This document shows, piece by piece, positions 8,974 through 17,050 of a stretch of 58,172 bases of DNA. The first letter of the stretch is position 1, and the number at the start of each line of letters is the position of its first letter. A model generated the notes under the pieces. It was not told where the DNA came from, did not search any database, and saw only the letters and a list, made by a program, of their open reading frames with translations. The stretch is from the NCBI GenBank assembly GCA_003551645.1, contig PUND01000036.1:1-58172 (forward strand), given 5' to 3'. The position numbers and the translations under genes were made by a program. The stretch comes from Phycisphaerae bacterium (GTDB taxonomy: Bacteria; Planctomycetota; Phycisphaerae; SM23-33).

Positions 8974-9867
8974 TCACCCGTCGCCGACTTTCATGCCGTA
9001 ATCACGGAGCGTCTCGGCGAGGGTGTTGCGGTTCGTGTCGCTCAACGGCGTCAGGGGCAGGCGCAGCTCGTTGCGGATAAGCCCGGCCATCGCCATCGCC
9101 GCCTTGACCGGGATCGGGTTTGTCTCCAGGAACATCGCCCGGAAAAGCCCGAACAGCTTCAGGTGCTGTTGGCGGGCGGCGTTGAGATCGCCGGCTGTTA
9201 TCGCATCGCACAGCGAGCGGATCTCGGCCGGCAGCAGGTTGGCCAGCACGCTAATGACGCCGTGTGCTCCGGCGCCGGCCAGCGGGAGGGTCAGCGAGTC
9301 GTCGCCGGAGAGTATCGACAGGTCGCAGCCGGCGGCGACGGCGCTGGTGACGTCCGGGTCGCCGGTGGCTTCCTTGACGCCGACGACCATGTCGATTTCC
9401 TCGGCCATTCGAATGATGGTATCCGGCGTCAGCGCAACTCCGGTCCGGCCTGGTATGTTGTAGAGCACTATCGGCAGGCCCACGTCGGCCAGCATGGCCA
9501 CGTGCTCGTACATGCCCTGTTGCGTGGGCTTGTTGTAGTAGGGGTTGACCACCAGGCAGGCGTCCGCGCCGGCGTCCTTGGCGTGCCGGGTCAGCCGGAC
9601 CGCCTCGGCGGTGGAGTTGCTGCCGGTGCCGGCGACCACGGGCACGCGCCCGGCGGCCCGGTCCACGGTGAACTCGACGACCTTGTCGTGCTCGTCGTGA
9701 CTGAGCGTGGGTGACTCGCCGGTGGTGCCGCATGGGACCAGGCCCTGGGTTCCGCCTTCGATCTGCCGGTCGATCAGCTTCGCGAAGGCGTCCCAGTCTA
9801 TCCCGCCGTCGGCAAAGGGCGTCACCATCGCGACGAAAGACCCTTGAAGATTTATGTGCTCAGGCAT
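8974..9867 (-). CDS. dapA: 4-hydroxy-tetrahydrodipicolinate synthase
   Basis: A 297-residue aldolase condensing pyruvate and aspartate semialdehyde in the lysine/diaminopimelate pathway. Visible are the GTTGESPTL threonine pair, the tyrosine motif VVNPYYNKPTQQG and the Schiff-base lysine in VGVKEATGD. I start at the ATG of MPEHINLQ, preceded by GGAGAG, not at the upstream ATG of the longer frame. It follows pdxJ by 100 bases on the same strand. A DAP pathway fits a peptidoglycan-containing planctomycete. Confidence 0.95.
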   Translation of the reverse strand: MPEHINLQGSFVAMVTPFADGGIDWDAFAKLIDRQIEGGTQGLVPCGTTGESPTLSHDEHDKVVEFTVDRAAGRVPVVAGTGSNSTAEAVRLTRHAKDAGADACLVVNPYYNKPTQQGMYEHVAMLADVGLPIVLYNIPGRTGVALTPDTIIRMAEEIDMVVGVKEATGDPDVTSAVAAGCDLSILSGDDSLTLPLAGAGAHGVISVLANLLPAEIRSLCDAITAGDLNAARQQHLKLFGLFRAMFLETNPIPVKAAMAMAGLIRNELRLPLTPLSDTNRNTLAETLRDYGMKVGDG

Positions 9868-9967
9868 TTTTGCATCTCTCCGTGTTCGCTCGTCGCTGTC
9901 CTGAAACCTCGTGGTTGCTTCGTGCCGGCGAGCCGGGGCTTTGCGGCCCACGGCACTCCGCCCGTCG

Positions 9968-10699
9968 CTATTCGCTGAACAACACCGCGCGATCGATGAG
10001 CCGTTTCATCTCCCTGACGGCCTCGCGCATTCCGACGAACACGGCCCGCGAGACTATGCTGTGCCCGATGTTGAATTCCTCGAATCCCAGTATTGACGCT
10101 ATCGGCTGGATGTTCTCGTATGTCAGCCCGTGCCCGGCGTGGACGATGAGTCCGTTCTCGAAGCCGACCTCCATCCCTTCGGCGACCGCCTCCCAGGCCG
10201 GTCCGACGTCGTCGCCGGTGGCGTTGGCGTAGTTTCCGGTGTGCAGTTCGACGGCGTCGCAGCCGGCGTCGCGTGCGGCGCTTATCTGCGAGGGTTCGGG
10301 GTCCACGAACGCGCTGACTACTATGTTCTGCTCGTGGAGGGCCTTGGTGACCGCCCGGAGCCGGTCGGCGTTTGCCAGACAGTCCAGCCCGCCCTCGGTG
10401 GTTATCTCCTCGCGGCTTTCGGGCACCAGCGTTGCCTGATCCGGCCGGAGATCGCGGGCGATGGCGACTATCTCCTCATCCAGCGACATCTCCATGTTCA
10501 GCTTGCCGCGGACGGTCTGTTTCAGCAGCCGGGCGTCCCGGTCGCTGATGTGCCGCCGGTCCTTGCGAAGGTGGAAGGTTATGCAGTCGGCGCCGCCCAG
10601 CTCGGCCTCGACGGCCGCCCAGACAGGGTCCGGCTCAACCGTCCGCCTCGCCTGACGAATAGTGGCAACGTGGTCGATGTTTACACCGAGTCCCGCCAT
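9968..10699 (-). CDS. pdxJ: Pyridoxine 5'-phosphate synthase
   Basis: A 243-residue TIM-barrel enzyme that closes the pyridoxine ring from 1-deoxyxylulose 5-phosphate and 3-amino-2-oxopropyl phosphate. The N-terminal GVNIDHVATIRQARRT, the ITFHLRKDRRHI motif and the C-terminal NIGHSIVSRAVFVG are diagnostic. Its presence implies the DXP-dependent vitamin B6 route rather than PdxST. A candidate promoter lies upstream (10739-10767). The gene order is pdxJ then dapA on the minus strand. Confidence 0.96.
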   Translation of the reverse strand: MAGLGVNIDHVATIRQARRTVEPDPVWAAVEAELGGADCITFHLRKDRRHISDRDARLLKQTVRGKLNMEMSLDEEIVAIARDLRPDQATLVPESREEITTEGGLDCLANADRLRAVTKALHEQNIVVSAFVDPEPSQISAARDAGCDAVELHTGNYANATGDDVGPAWEAVAEGMEVGFENGLIVHAGHGLTYENIQPIASILGFEEFNIGHSIVSRAVFVGMREAVREMKRLIDRAVLFSE

Positions 10700-10738
10700 G
10701 TCTGCGCTCCTCTGGAATCTCAGACCGATTATGGGGCT

Positions 10739-10767
10739 ATTCTAAGGCAGCTTGTGTGCAATGCCAG
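10739..10767 (-). promoter_or_regulatory. Possible sigma-70-type promoter for pdxJ-dapA
   Basis: On the minus strand CTGGCA (10762-10767) and TAGAAT (10739-10744) are separated by 17 bases, ending 39 bases before the pdxJ start. The -10 is good and the -35 partial (four of six). Confidence 0.4.
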
Positions 10768-10787
10768 AGCGAATGCGACTGTTGACC

Positions 10788-11480
10788 CTATCGGGCGTCC
10801 TCGCCGTGCCGGCGATTGTAATGCTTGTCCAGCAGCTCCCTGGACATCATTACCGGGTATGGCTCCACGCGAAGCGTTTCGCTGGCCAGCCGGGCGACCT
10901 GCTCCAGGTCCGCCGCGGCCGTGACGGCCTCTTGGGGCGAATACCCCCAGGTGAACGGTCCGTGGTCGGCAACCAGGACCGCCTGTATCTGCATCGGCTC
11001 GATTTCCGCAAACCGTTCGGCGATGACCCTGCCGATGTTGAGTTCGTAATCTTTTGCGATTTCACCTGTATGCAGCAGTCGGGTCAGGGGAATAGGCCCG
11101 TGGAAGGCATCCGCGTGGGTGGTTCCTAGCGGAGGTATCTCGCGGCGGGCCTGTGCCCATGCCGTCGCGCAGACGCTGCGGGTGTGCGCTACGCCGCCGA
11201 TTTCCTCGAAGGCCCGGTAAAGCTTGACGTGAGCCGGCGTATCGCCGCTGGGACACAGATCGCCTTCGACGACCCGGCCGTCTTCCAGCGAGACGACGAT
11301 CATCTGCTCCGGCCGCATCCGGTCGTAGGCCACGCCGGAGGGCTTGGTTACCACGTGCCCGCCGTCGCGGTCCACTCCGCTGACATTTCCGAAAGTGCCC
11401 GCCACCAGGCCGGACCTCGCCAAAGCCAGGTTCGCTTCGCAGACTATTTGTTTGAGTTCCTCAAGCATATCGTTCCTCAC
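10788..11480 (-). CDS. AraD-like L-ribulose-5-phosphate 4-epimerase / class II aldolase with a substituted zinc ligand
   Basis: A 230-residue class II aldolase-fold protein. It aligns by eye along its length with E. coli AraD: LEELK..V.EANLAL, GNVSGVDR, KPSGV.YD.M, PSGDTPAH, GTTHADAFHG, and a C-terminal LLDKHYNRRHG. The fold binds zinc through three histidines. The usual HTHS motif reads HTRS here (codon CGC, minus strand near 11190-11200), so one expected ligand is Arg. The third ligand (DHGPF) and the catalytic Asp and Tyr positions are present. It may be an inactive or altered homologue, or hold a one-base error. No other arabinose genes are nearby. Confidence 0.85.
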   Translation of the reverse strand: MRNDMLEELKQIVCEANLALARSGLVAGTFGNVSGVDRDGGHVVTKPSGVAYDRMRPEQMIVVSLEDGRVVEGDLCPSGDTPAHVKLYRAFEEIGGVAHTRSVCATAWAQARREIPPLGTTHADAFHGPIPLTRLLHTGEIAKDYELNIGRVIAERFAEIEPMQIQAVLVADHGPFTWGYSPQEAVTAAADLEQVARLASETLRVEPYPVMMSRELLDKHYNRRHGEDAR

Positions 11481-11802
11481 GCACCGCCACTCGCAGGGCT
11501 GCGGATGTCCATCAGTTCCTGCATTACATTATGGAGATTCCGTTCGGTGGTACCGAAGGAGCCGTGTAGTTATTCGGCTATTTATACAGCGCGTGGAGGC
11601 GTCGGTACACGGCGTTTGCAGTCGGGTCGGGCGTATAGGGGGCGTTCAGTCCGGTGGGCGCCCGCCAGGTCTCGGAGACGGAGGTGTGGTCTTTCCGCAG
11701 TCAGGCAGTGGCTATGGTCTGAGCGGAACGAAGAAAACAGCGAGGACAACCGCACAGGGCCTTTGCCGTGTGTGAGGACGCCGGGGAGCGTATAATTCAA
11801 GT
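11481..11802. other. Gene-free region upstream of araD-like gene
   Basis: About 320 bases with no credible coding frame. A TATAAT hexamer on the plus strand (11791-11796) lies just before the hairpin array that follows. No -35 fits it at 16-18 bases (a TTGCCG lies 22 bases upstream). AT-rich sequence near 11525-11535 could serve the minus-strand araD-like gene. Confidence 0.35.
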
Positions 11803-12060
11803 GGCCTTGGAGATGGGCGCAAAAAAGTGGGCGAGAAGGACTTGCTCAAGGCCCGTTCTCGCCCTTCGCCTTGGTAGAGTGTTCCCGCCAAGCGGGAACC
11901 GTGGTCCACATGCTTCGGAGGAGGAGAGACCGAAGCTTCAGCCGATGGGCGCTCATCTCCATCGACCTGCGAACCGCACGCTCCACCGTGGAGTGCCGTT
12001 ATCCGGACGCCCTGGGAGGAAAATAGGGCGTTTACAAGTGGGCGCTCAGAGACCACTTGC
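11803..12060. ncRNA. Candidate structured RNA: array of seven hairpins
   Basis: Seven consecutive inverted repeats with little space between them. Stems: 11829-11837/11856-11864, 11881-11888/11892-11899, 11912-11918/11930-11936, 11943-11948/11959-11964, 11976-11985/11989-11996, 12007-12013/12025-12031, 12035-12041/12053-12059. Three have 7-bp perfect stems with 11-base loops. No coding frame explains them. On the plus strand two loops carry AGGA (AGGAGGAGAGA, GGGAGGAAAAT), as in CsrA-binding RNAs. On the minus strand the same loops are C-rich (CCUCC) and the array ends in an intrinsic terminator. I do not recognise it as 6S, tmRNA, SRP or RNase P RNA. Strand is undecided; the terminator favours minus. 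Confidence 0.45.
11821..11864 (-). terminator. Intrinsic terminator on the minus strand
   Basis: A perfect 9-bp stem (11829-11837 with 11856-11864) is followed on the minus strand by AC and six T (complement of 11821-11826). It would end a transcript coming through the hairpin array or from the receiver-like gene, and would insulate the AraD-like gene. Confidence 0.6.
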
Positions 12061-12158
12061 GGCTCGTGTCCGTAATTCGGCACTCGCAGGCATCCCGGCA
12101 TCCGGACCGACAGGCGGCGAAGCCGCTGAGAAGTCGGTCTGTGCCGGAAACTCGGTTG

Positions 12159-12605
12159 TCACATCTGTGTCCGCCGTCCAGCCGGCGGCGGGGCCGTTCC
12201 GGTGCGGACCGCATTCTTGAGAAGGTCTCTCAGGTGCGGCCGGGGTATCGAGCTGGTGAAGAACAGTGCGCCGCCCTCTCGAGCGGTCCGTTCCTCCTGC
12301 CCGGCACCTGACGTACCGACAGCGGCCAGCACAGCCCGCGGAAGCGCCTCTCGCAGGCGGCGGAGAGTCCGGGCCAGTTCGGCCGGTTCCGGCGGTCCGG
12401 CGAGGATCGCCAGCGCCACCTCCGCCTGCGGCATCGACCGCAGCAACTGCTCGGCGCGACGGTACGTAACCAGTCGGCCAGTCTTAACTTGCCTCGCGAA
12501 GGCCCGCCGTATGTCCTCGGACAGGCCGTCGTCCCGTGCCACCAGGACGACACAAGGTCGCTCTGCCGGCCTCAGCGCCGGCATTTCACTGAATCTGTCT
12601 AGCAT
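12159..12605 (-). CDS. Receiver-like protein (degenerate response-regulator fold)
   Basis: A 148-residue protein, or 169 if the upstream ATG at 12668 is used. The order VVLVARDD ... ALAILAGPPEPAELARTLRRLR ... AVLAAVGTSG ... EGGALFFTSSIPRPHLRDLLKNA resembles the alternating strands and helices of a CheY-like receiver. The phospho-acceptor Asp is not evident: the position after strand 3 reads LAGPPEP. The final strand-helix with the IPRPHLRDLL turn is typical. It lies downstream of a sigma-54 activator gene that lacks a receiver. Function is inferred only from fold-like pattern. Confidence 0.5.
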   Translation of the reverse strand: MLDRFSEMPALRPAERPCVVLVARDDGLSEDIRRAFARQVKTGRLVTYRRAEQLLRSMPQAEVALAILAGPPEPAELARTLRRLREALPRAVLAAVGTSGAGQEERTAREGGALFFTSSIPRPHLRDLLKNAVRTGTAPPPAGRRTQM

Positions 12606-12751
12606 CTGCTTGCTCCACGAGCGTTGGTACTTAATACAACCGCCGTGCCGAAGGATATGTGTGGGCATCAGAAAATTGTAAGAAGTTGCTATGGCAAACC
12701 TTAGAAAGGCGCAGTTGCGCGGGCCGCGCGTGTTTGGCCGATTTGGCGGCC

Positions 12752-12807
12752 GCCGCGTTTTGCGGCAGTCCGCTTCAAATGCGCGTCAATCTGCCGCATT
12801 TTGCGGC
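12752..12807. promoter_or_regulatory. Pair of palindromic sites, candidate operators
   Basis: Two near-identical palindromes, GCCGCGTTTTGCGGC at 12752-12766 and GCCGCATTTTGCGGC at 12793-12807, start 41 bases apart, close to four helical turns. They lie between the sigma-54 activator stop and the receiver-like gene, upstream of the latter. The arrangement suits dimer binding on one face of DNA. The binding protein is unknown; the neighbouring Fis-type activator is the obvious candidate. Confidence 0.5.
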
Positions 12808-12862
12808 GCCCGCTGCGCGCAATCTGTACCGGAGCGGGTTACAACCGGTGGGAGTGGGCGGG

Positions 12863-13876
12863 TCAGCGGCGCTTGTCCAGGCCGTGGAGTCGCATCTTGC
12901 GAAGGAGTGTGCTTCTGTGGATATGCAGCAGCCGGGCCGCCTCGGAGCGGTTATGCCCGGCCGTCTCCAGCGCCCTGCGGATGGCCCTGGCCTCGGCGGC
13001 CGCCAAGCTGAAGGGCATCTTGCGTTGGCCGCCTGTCTCGGCCGGCTGGTAGTGCCGGTCCTCGTCGGTGTCGTTTCCGGCCGGCACGGGCGGCGTCGGC
13101 GTCAAATTCGCCGCGTAAAGCCGCTCCACATAGCAGCAAAGCTCGCGGACGTTGCCCGGCCAGTTATATGAGCGGAGGTCGGAGCGGACCGAACCGGGGA
13201 TCTCCCGCCGGGGGGTCTGGTAGCGCTCGGCGTAGTGCTTCAGATAATAGTCCAGAAGCGGGTCGATGTCCTCGGGCCTTTCCCTCAGCGGCGGTATTTC
13301 TATACGCACCACGTTCAGCCGGTGATACAGATCGGTGCGGAACTCGCCCCTGACGACCTGCTGTGCGAGATTCCGGTTGGTGGCGGCGATGAAGCGAGTG
13401 TTGACCGCTATCGGTCTGGCCGCCCCGACGGGAACGACCTCGCGCTCCTGAAGCAGCCGCAGCAGCTTCGGCTGCAGGTGAAGCCCAAGCTCGCCTATCT
13501 CATCGAGCAGCAGCGTTCCGCCCTCGGCGGATCTGACAACGCCCAGGGTGTCGGTGGTCGCGCCGGTAAACGCTCCGCGGATGTGGCCGTAGAACTGGCT
13601 CTCGAACAGCGAATCGGTAATGCCGGGGCAGCTTACCGGAACAAAAGGCCCGTCCCGCCTTGATGAGAGGTTGTGGATGCGCCTGGCGAGCAGCTCCTTG
13701 CCGGTGCCCGACTCGCCCTCGATAAGCACCACGCAATCGTTACACGCCACCTCGTCGGCGGTACTCAAGACCCGACCGAACAGAGAGCTAAGGCCTATAA
13801 TGCGCGGAGCAACACCATCCGCGCTCAGCAGACCTCCATCCCTGGGGCCGGAAGATTCCTTGCCTCCAGTAGCCAT
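12863..13876 (-). CDS. Sigma-54-dependent transcriptional activator (NtrC family) without receiver domain
   Basis: A 337-residue activator. The AAA+ domain (about 25-260) has Walker A GESGTGKE, the sigma-54-contact loop GAFTGA, Walker B GGTLLLDEIGE and the R-finger region FRTDLYHRLNVV. A Fis-type helix-turn-helix ends the protein (about 290-335, NRSEAARLLHIHRSTLLRK). There is no N-terminal receiver or GAF domain, only about 25 residues before the AAA+ core, like PspF. Activity is therefore probably controlled by a separate partner. The receiver-like gene just downstream and the histidine kinase upstream are candidates. Confidence 0.92.
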   Translation of the reverse strand: MATGGKESSGPRDGGLLSADGVAPRIIGLSSLFGRVLSTADEVACNDCVVLIEGESGTGKELLARRIHNLSSRRDGPFVPVSCPGITDSLFESQFYGHIRGAFTGATTDTLGVVRSAEGGTLLLDEIGELGLHLQPKLLRLLQEREVVPVGAARPIAVNTRFIAATNRNLAQQVVRGEFRTDLYHRLNVVRIEIPPLRERPEDIDPLLDYYLKHYAERYQTPRREIPGSVRSDLRSYNWPGNVRELCCYVERLYAANLTPTPPVPAGNDTDEDRHYQPAETGGQRKMPFSLAAAEARAIRRALETAGHNRSEAARLLHIHRSTLLRKMRLHGLDKRR

Positions 13877-13960
13877 TTTTTACCTGCCCAGGCACACACT
13901 GAGAAGGTGAGCCTCGCTGATCCTCGCTGCCCATGATTTGTGCTTCGCCGCTCTCTTATG

Positions 13961-13989
13961 CTTATACCCCGGATCTGCCGATTCGGCAA
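13961..13989 (-). promoter_or_regulatory. Sigma-70-type promoter for the sigma-54 activator gene
   Basis: On the minus strand TTGCCG (13984-13989), a 17-base spacer and TATAAG (13961-13966). The -10 lies about 85 bases before the start codon. It matches the TTGnCn-17-TAnnAT pattern seen before several other genes here. Confidence 0.6.
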
Positions 13990-14393
13990 GCCCAAAATCC
14001 GTGGTTTTTTCTCACTGTATGCGGCATTAGCGAGGACGTCCCACAACAAAGGTCAACCGTGTCAATGGCTTACAGAGAGTCTTTTCAACAGGCCTGAGCG
14101 GTACCTCGGAGGCGGCCGACCAGATTTCCGATCCGCCGGAGGCACATCTTTGGAGAGACGCCCGGCATGCGGCGGATCGGCAGTTATTGGCCGGAGCCGC
14201 GCGTAACCGATGGAAAGGCCCGCTGGCGTACCGCGTGTTGGTTCCATTTCTCGAGGTGGCTGCACGTGGCGGCATCACCGTACACTCTCTCGTTGGCCGG
14301 TAATTGTCGGCATTTCCATGTCAAAGTCACTTCCCAGAACGTCCGATACAGCCGATGCATCCGGCCAGGGCCGGAAAACCGGTAAAATCAGCT
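13990..14393. other. Divergent intergenic region before the histidine kinase
   Basis: About 400 bases without a credible gene. I see no convincing promoter for the plus-strand kinase gene. The only structured element is the minus-strand promoter at its left end. Confidence 0.35.
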
Positions 14394-16034
14394 ATGAACC
14401 GCATGATCGGTACCATCTTCACATACCTGAAAGGCTTCTGCCGGCCGAGGGTCGGCCTCCAGGTAAAGTCCGTCCTGGTGCTGACCGCGGTGGTGGTTGT
14501 GATCACCGCCGTCGGAGGCGGTTCCTACTACGCCGTGGTCGCCAACGGTCTGGCCGAGTCGCGCCGCTGTCACGTCCGTGCGCTCAGCGAGTCGCTGGCG
14601 TTTTCGCTGCGTCGGGCCCTTCGCGACGAGGACGCCGGTTCGCTGAAGCGGCTGGCCGATGAGTTCGTTTACATCGACGGCGTCCGTGATGTGCTCATCC
14701 TGGACGCCGAGGGCAATCCGGTAGCGCGGTCCTCGTCCGTAACGGGCGCCGTCATCCCGATGCCGCCGGACCGGTCGCCGGAGGTCTCCGAGACCCGCCG
14801 AATAGAGCCGGGGCTGTTCGCGGTCGCTCGGCCGGTGGTGCTGGAGGCCGACGGCGAGCGGCAGGCCCGACTCATCGGCTCGGTTCGGCTGGTGGTGGAC
14901 ACCACGCCGCTTGCCGCATCGCTGGCGGAGGTCCGCCGGGCGATGGCGCTCATAGCGGCGGTACTCGTCGGAGCCGGTCTGCCTTTGAGCTGCCTGCTGG
15001 TCGGGCGGGTGCTGGTCCGCCCGGTGCGGCGGCTGCTGATGGCAACCACACGTTTCGCCGGCGGGGACTACTCCGCACGCGCCAAGCTGCCCCGGAACGA
15101 TGAGATAGGCGAACTCGCACTGGCCTTCGACGCGATGGCCGACGAGGTCTCGCGGTCTCATGCCGCCCTGGTTCGGGCCAACGAAAACCTCGAAGCAAAG
15201 GTTCGCGGCCGAACCGCCAAGCTCAGGCGGGTGAACAGGCGCCTGCGCAACGAAATCGCCGAGAAGGAAGACTTCCTGCGTGCGGTCAGTCACGACCTGA
15301 ACGCCCCGCTGAGCAATATCTCCGGCCTGACCGACTCGGTGGTCCGTCGCTGCGGAAGTGAGCTAGACGCGGATGTCCGCCGTCGCCTGGATCGCATCGG
15401 CGCCAATGTAAAGCTTGCCGCCGGGATGCTTGAGGACCTGCTGGAGCTTTCCCGCGTCAGGATGCGACCGCAGCGGCGCGAGCCGACCGACATGTACGCC
15501 CTGGTTCGCGAGGTGCGGGATGCGTTCGAGTTCGCTCTCCAGGCCCGCGGCATCGAGCTTGAGATCCACGACCACATGCCGGTGCTAAACGTGGAGCAAA
15601 GGCGGCTGCGGCAGGCGTTTCAGAACCTTATCGACAACGCCGTCAAGTACATGCACCGCGGCCAGGGCGGGAAGATCGAAATCGGCTACCGGCAACGGGA
15701 CGGGCAGCACGAGTTCCACATCGCCGACAACGGGCCTGGCCTTTCGGACGAGGAGCGGCGGAAGGTCTTTTGCGTGTTCCAACGGGCGGCCAACCCGGCT
15801 ACCGCACAGGTGGCCGGAAGGGGCGTGGGGCTGGCCCTGGTAAAGGCCGTTGCCGCCAACCACGACGGAGATGCCTGGGTGGATAGCGTCGAGGGCGAGG
15901 GGGCGACATTCTACCTTTCCCTGTCGGCCGAGGCGACCTGCCGCGGGTCCGCCGCCGGCCGGGAGTCCTTCACCGCCGAACAGGCAGAGCCGGTCGCCGT
16001 GGGCGCCGCCTTCGAGACAACGGAGCGGACATGA
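14394..16034 (+). CDS. Sensor histidine kinase (HAMP, HisKA, HATPase)
   Basis: A 546-residue membrane kinase, starting at the ATG of MNRMIGTIF; a frame extension to 14304 looks non-coding. It has TM1 at about 22-46, an extracytoplasmic sensor region of about 125 residues with a GVRDVLILDAEGNPVA PAS-like strand pattern, TM2 at about 180-200, HAMP at about 200-255, an H box AVSHDLNAPLSN, an N box NLIDNAVKY, a G1 box DNGPGLS and a G2 box GRGVGLALV. About 40 residues of tail follow the catalytic domain. Its stop overlaps the next gene's ATG by four bases (ATGA), so kinase and regulator are translationally coupled. Confidence 0.93.
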   Translation: MNRMIGTIFTYLKGFCRPRVGLQVKSVLVLTAVVVVITAVGGGSYYAVVANGLAESRRCHVRALSESLAFSLRRALRDEDAGSLKRLADEFVYIDGVRDVLILDAEGNPVARSSSVTGAVIPMPPDRSPEVSETRRIEPGLFAVARPVVLEADGERQARLIGSVRLVVDTTPLAASLAEVRRAMALIAAVLVGAGLPLSCLLVGRVLVRPVRRLLMATTRFAGGDYSARAKLPRNDEIGELALAFDAMADEVSRSHAALVRANENLEAKVRGRTAKLRRVNRRLRNEIAEKEDFLRAVSHDLNAPLSNISGLTDSVVRRCGSELDADVRRRLDRIGANVKLAAGMLEDLLELSRVRMRPQRREPTDMYALVREVRDAFEFALQARGIELEIHDHMPVLNVEQRRLRQAFQNLIDNAVKYMHRGQGGKIEIGYRQRDGQHEFHIADNGPGLSDEERRKVFCVFQRAANPATAQVAGRGVGLALVKAVAANHDGDAWVDSVEGEGATFYLSLSAEATCRGSAAGRESFTAEQAEPVAVGAAFETTERT

Positions 16035-17050
16035 CCCGGATGTGCCCAAAACAGCGGATTCCTCGGGTGCTGGTGGTCGAGGATGACCCCGACCAGCTCG
16101 ACCTCATCCGGGAGTCGCTGCGAGCGCATTACGGCCCGGCCTCGGCCGGCGGAATCATCGGCGTTCGCAGCGCCGGCGAGTGCCTGTCCGAGAAACTTTC
16201 ACGATTCGACGTGGTGCTTCAGGACCTGAACCTGCCGGATATGCCGGGGCTTGAACTGCTGGCGGAACTGATCCGGCGAGCCGATGTGCCTGTGGTGGTG
16301 GTTACCGGGCATAACGACTCCGGCACGGCCGCCGAGGCCATTGCCCGAGGCGCGCAGGACTACGTGGTCAAGCTGGGCGACTATCTGCTGACGATACCGG
16401 TTCTGGTGGAAAAGGCCATCGACCAGCACCGGCTGCGGCGCGAGAACGTCCGGCTTCAGAGACGGCTCGAGGAAATGCTCAACGAGTTGCGACTCAGGAA
16501 CGCCGAGCTTCAGGTCTCGCTGGATGAACAAAGGCGGATGGCCACTACCGACGGGCTGACCGGGCTTTCCAACCGAAGGCGCTTCGACGAACTGCTCCAC
16601 AAGCGGTTTTACGAGGCATCGCGGTATGGTTTCGACCTTAGCTGCTGCATGTGCGACCTCGACTGCTATAAGCAGCTGAACGACACATTCGGGCACCAGG
16701 TGGGTGACCACGTGCTGGCCGAGGCGGCGGGCGTTATCCGGGCGTCGCTGCGTAAGGTTGACGTCGCCGGCAGGTACGGCGGGGATGAGTTCGTCCTGCT
16801 GTTGCCTCATACCTCGCTTGAGTGGGCTATGCGGGTCACGGACCGCATACGCTCGCGGATAAGCTCCGCAACCGCGCCGATATGCGACGGCCGGGGCGTT
16901 ACCGTCTCGATGGGCGTCGCATCACTCCGCTCCGACCAGCCGCGGGACGCCGACCACCTGCTCTCGATGGCTGACCGCGCCCTGTACCTGGCCAAACAAC
17001 GGGGCAGGGATCGTGTGGTCGCCTTCGGCCAGGTGCGCCACGTCGCCTGA
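16031..17050 (+). CDS. Response regulator with GGDEF domain (PleD-like diguanylate cyclase)
   Basis: A 339-residue two-domain protein. The receiver (about 8-135) has the acidic pair EDD, the phospho-acceptor in VVLQDLNLPDMPG, VVVVTGHND and the lysine in DYVVKLGDY. A coiled linker (about 135-175) leads to the GGDEF domain with DGLTGLSNRRRFDE and an intact active site RYGGDEFVLLLP. The product inhibition I-site RxxD is present (RKVD five residues before GGDEF). It should make cyclic di-GMP when phosphorylated by the overlapping kinase. Confidence 0.95.
   Translation: MTRMCPKQRIPRVLVVEDDPDQLDLIRESLRAHYGPASAGGIIGVRSAGECLSEKLSRFDVVLQDLNLPDMPGLELLAELIRRADVPVVVVTGHNDSGTAAEAIARGAQDYVVKLGDYLLTIPVLVEKAIDQHRLRRENVRLQRRLEEMLNELRLRNAELQVSLDEQRRMATTDGLTGLSNRRRFDELLHKRFYEASRYGFDLSCCMCDLDCYKQLNDTFGHQVGDHVLAEAAGVIRASLRKVDVAGRYGGDEFVLLLPHTSLEWAMRVTDRIRSRISSATAPICDGRGVTVSMGVASLRSDQPRDADHLLSMADRALYLAKQRGRDRVVAFGQVRHVA

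Noticed and set aside
11803-12060. RNase P RNA, 6S RNA, tmRNA or SRP RNA
   Set aside because: The conserved blocks GAGGAAAGTC/ACAGAAA (RNase P), the long central-bubble rod (6S), the tmRNA ends and the SRP GGAAGGAAGCAGCC loop are absent on both strands.
12660-12720. Sigma-54 promoter before the receiver-like gene
   Set aside because: The best GG...GC pair on the minus strand has nine instead of ten bases between and poor flanks.
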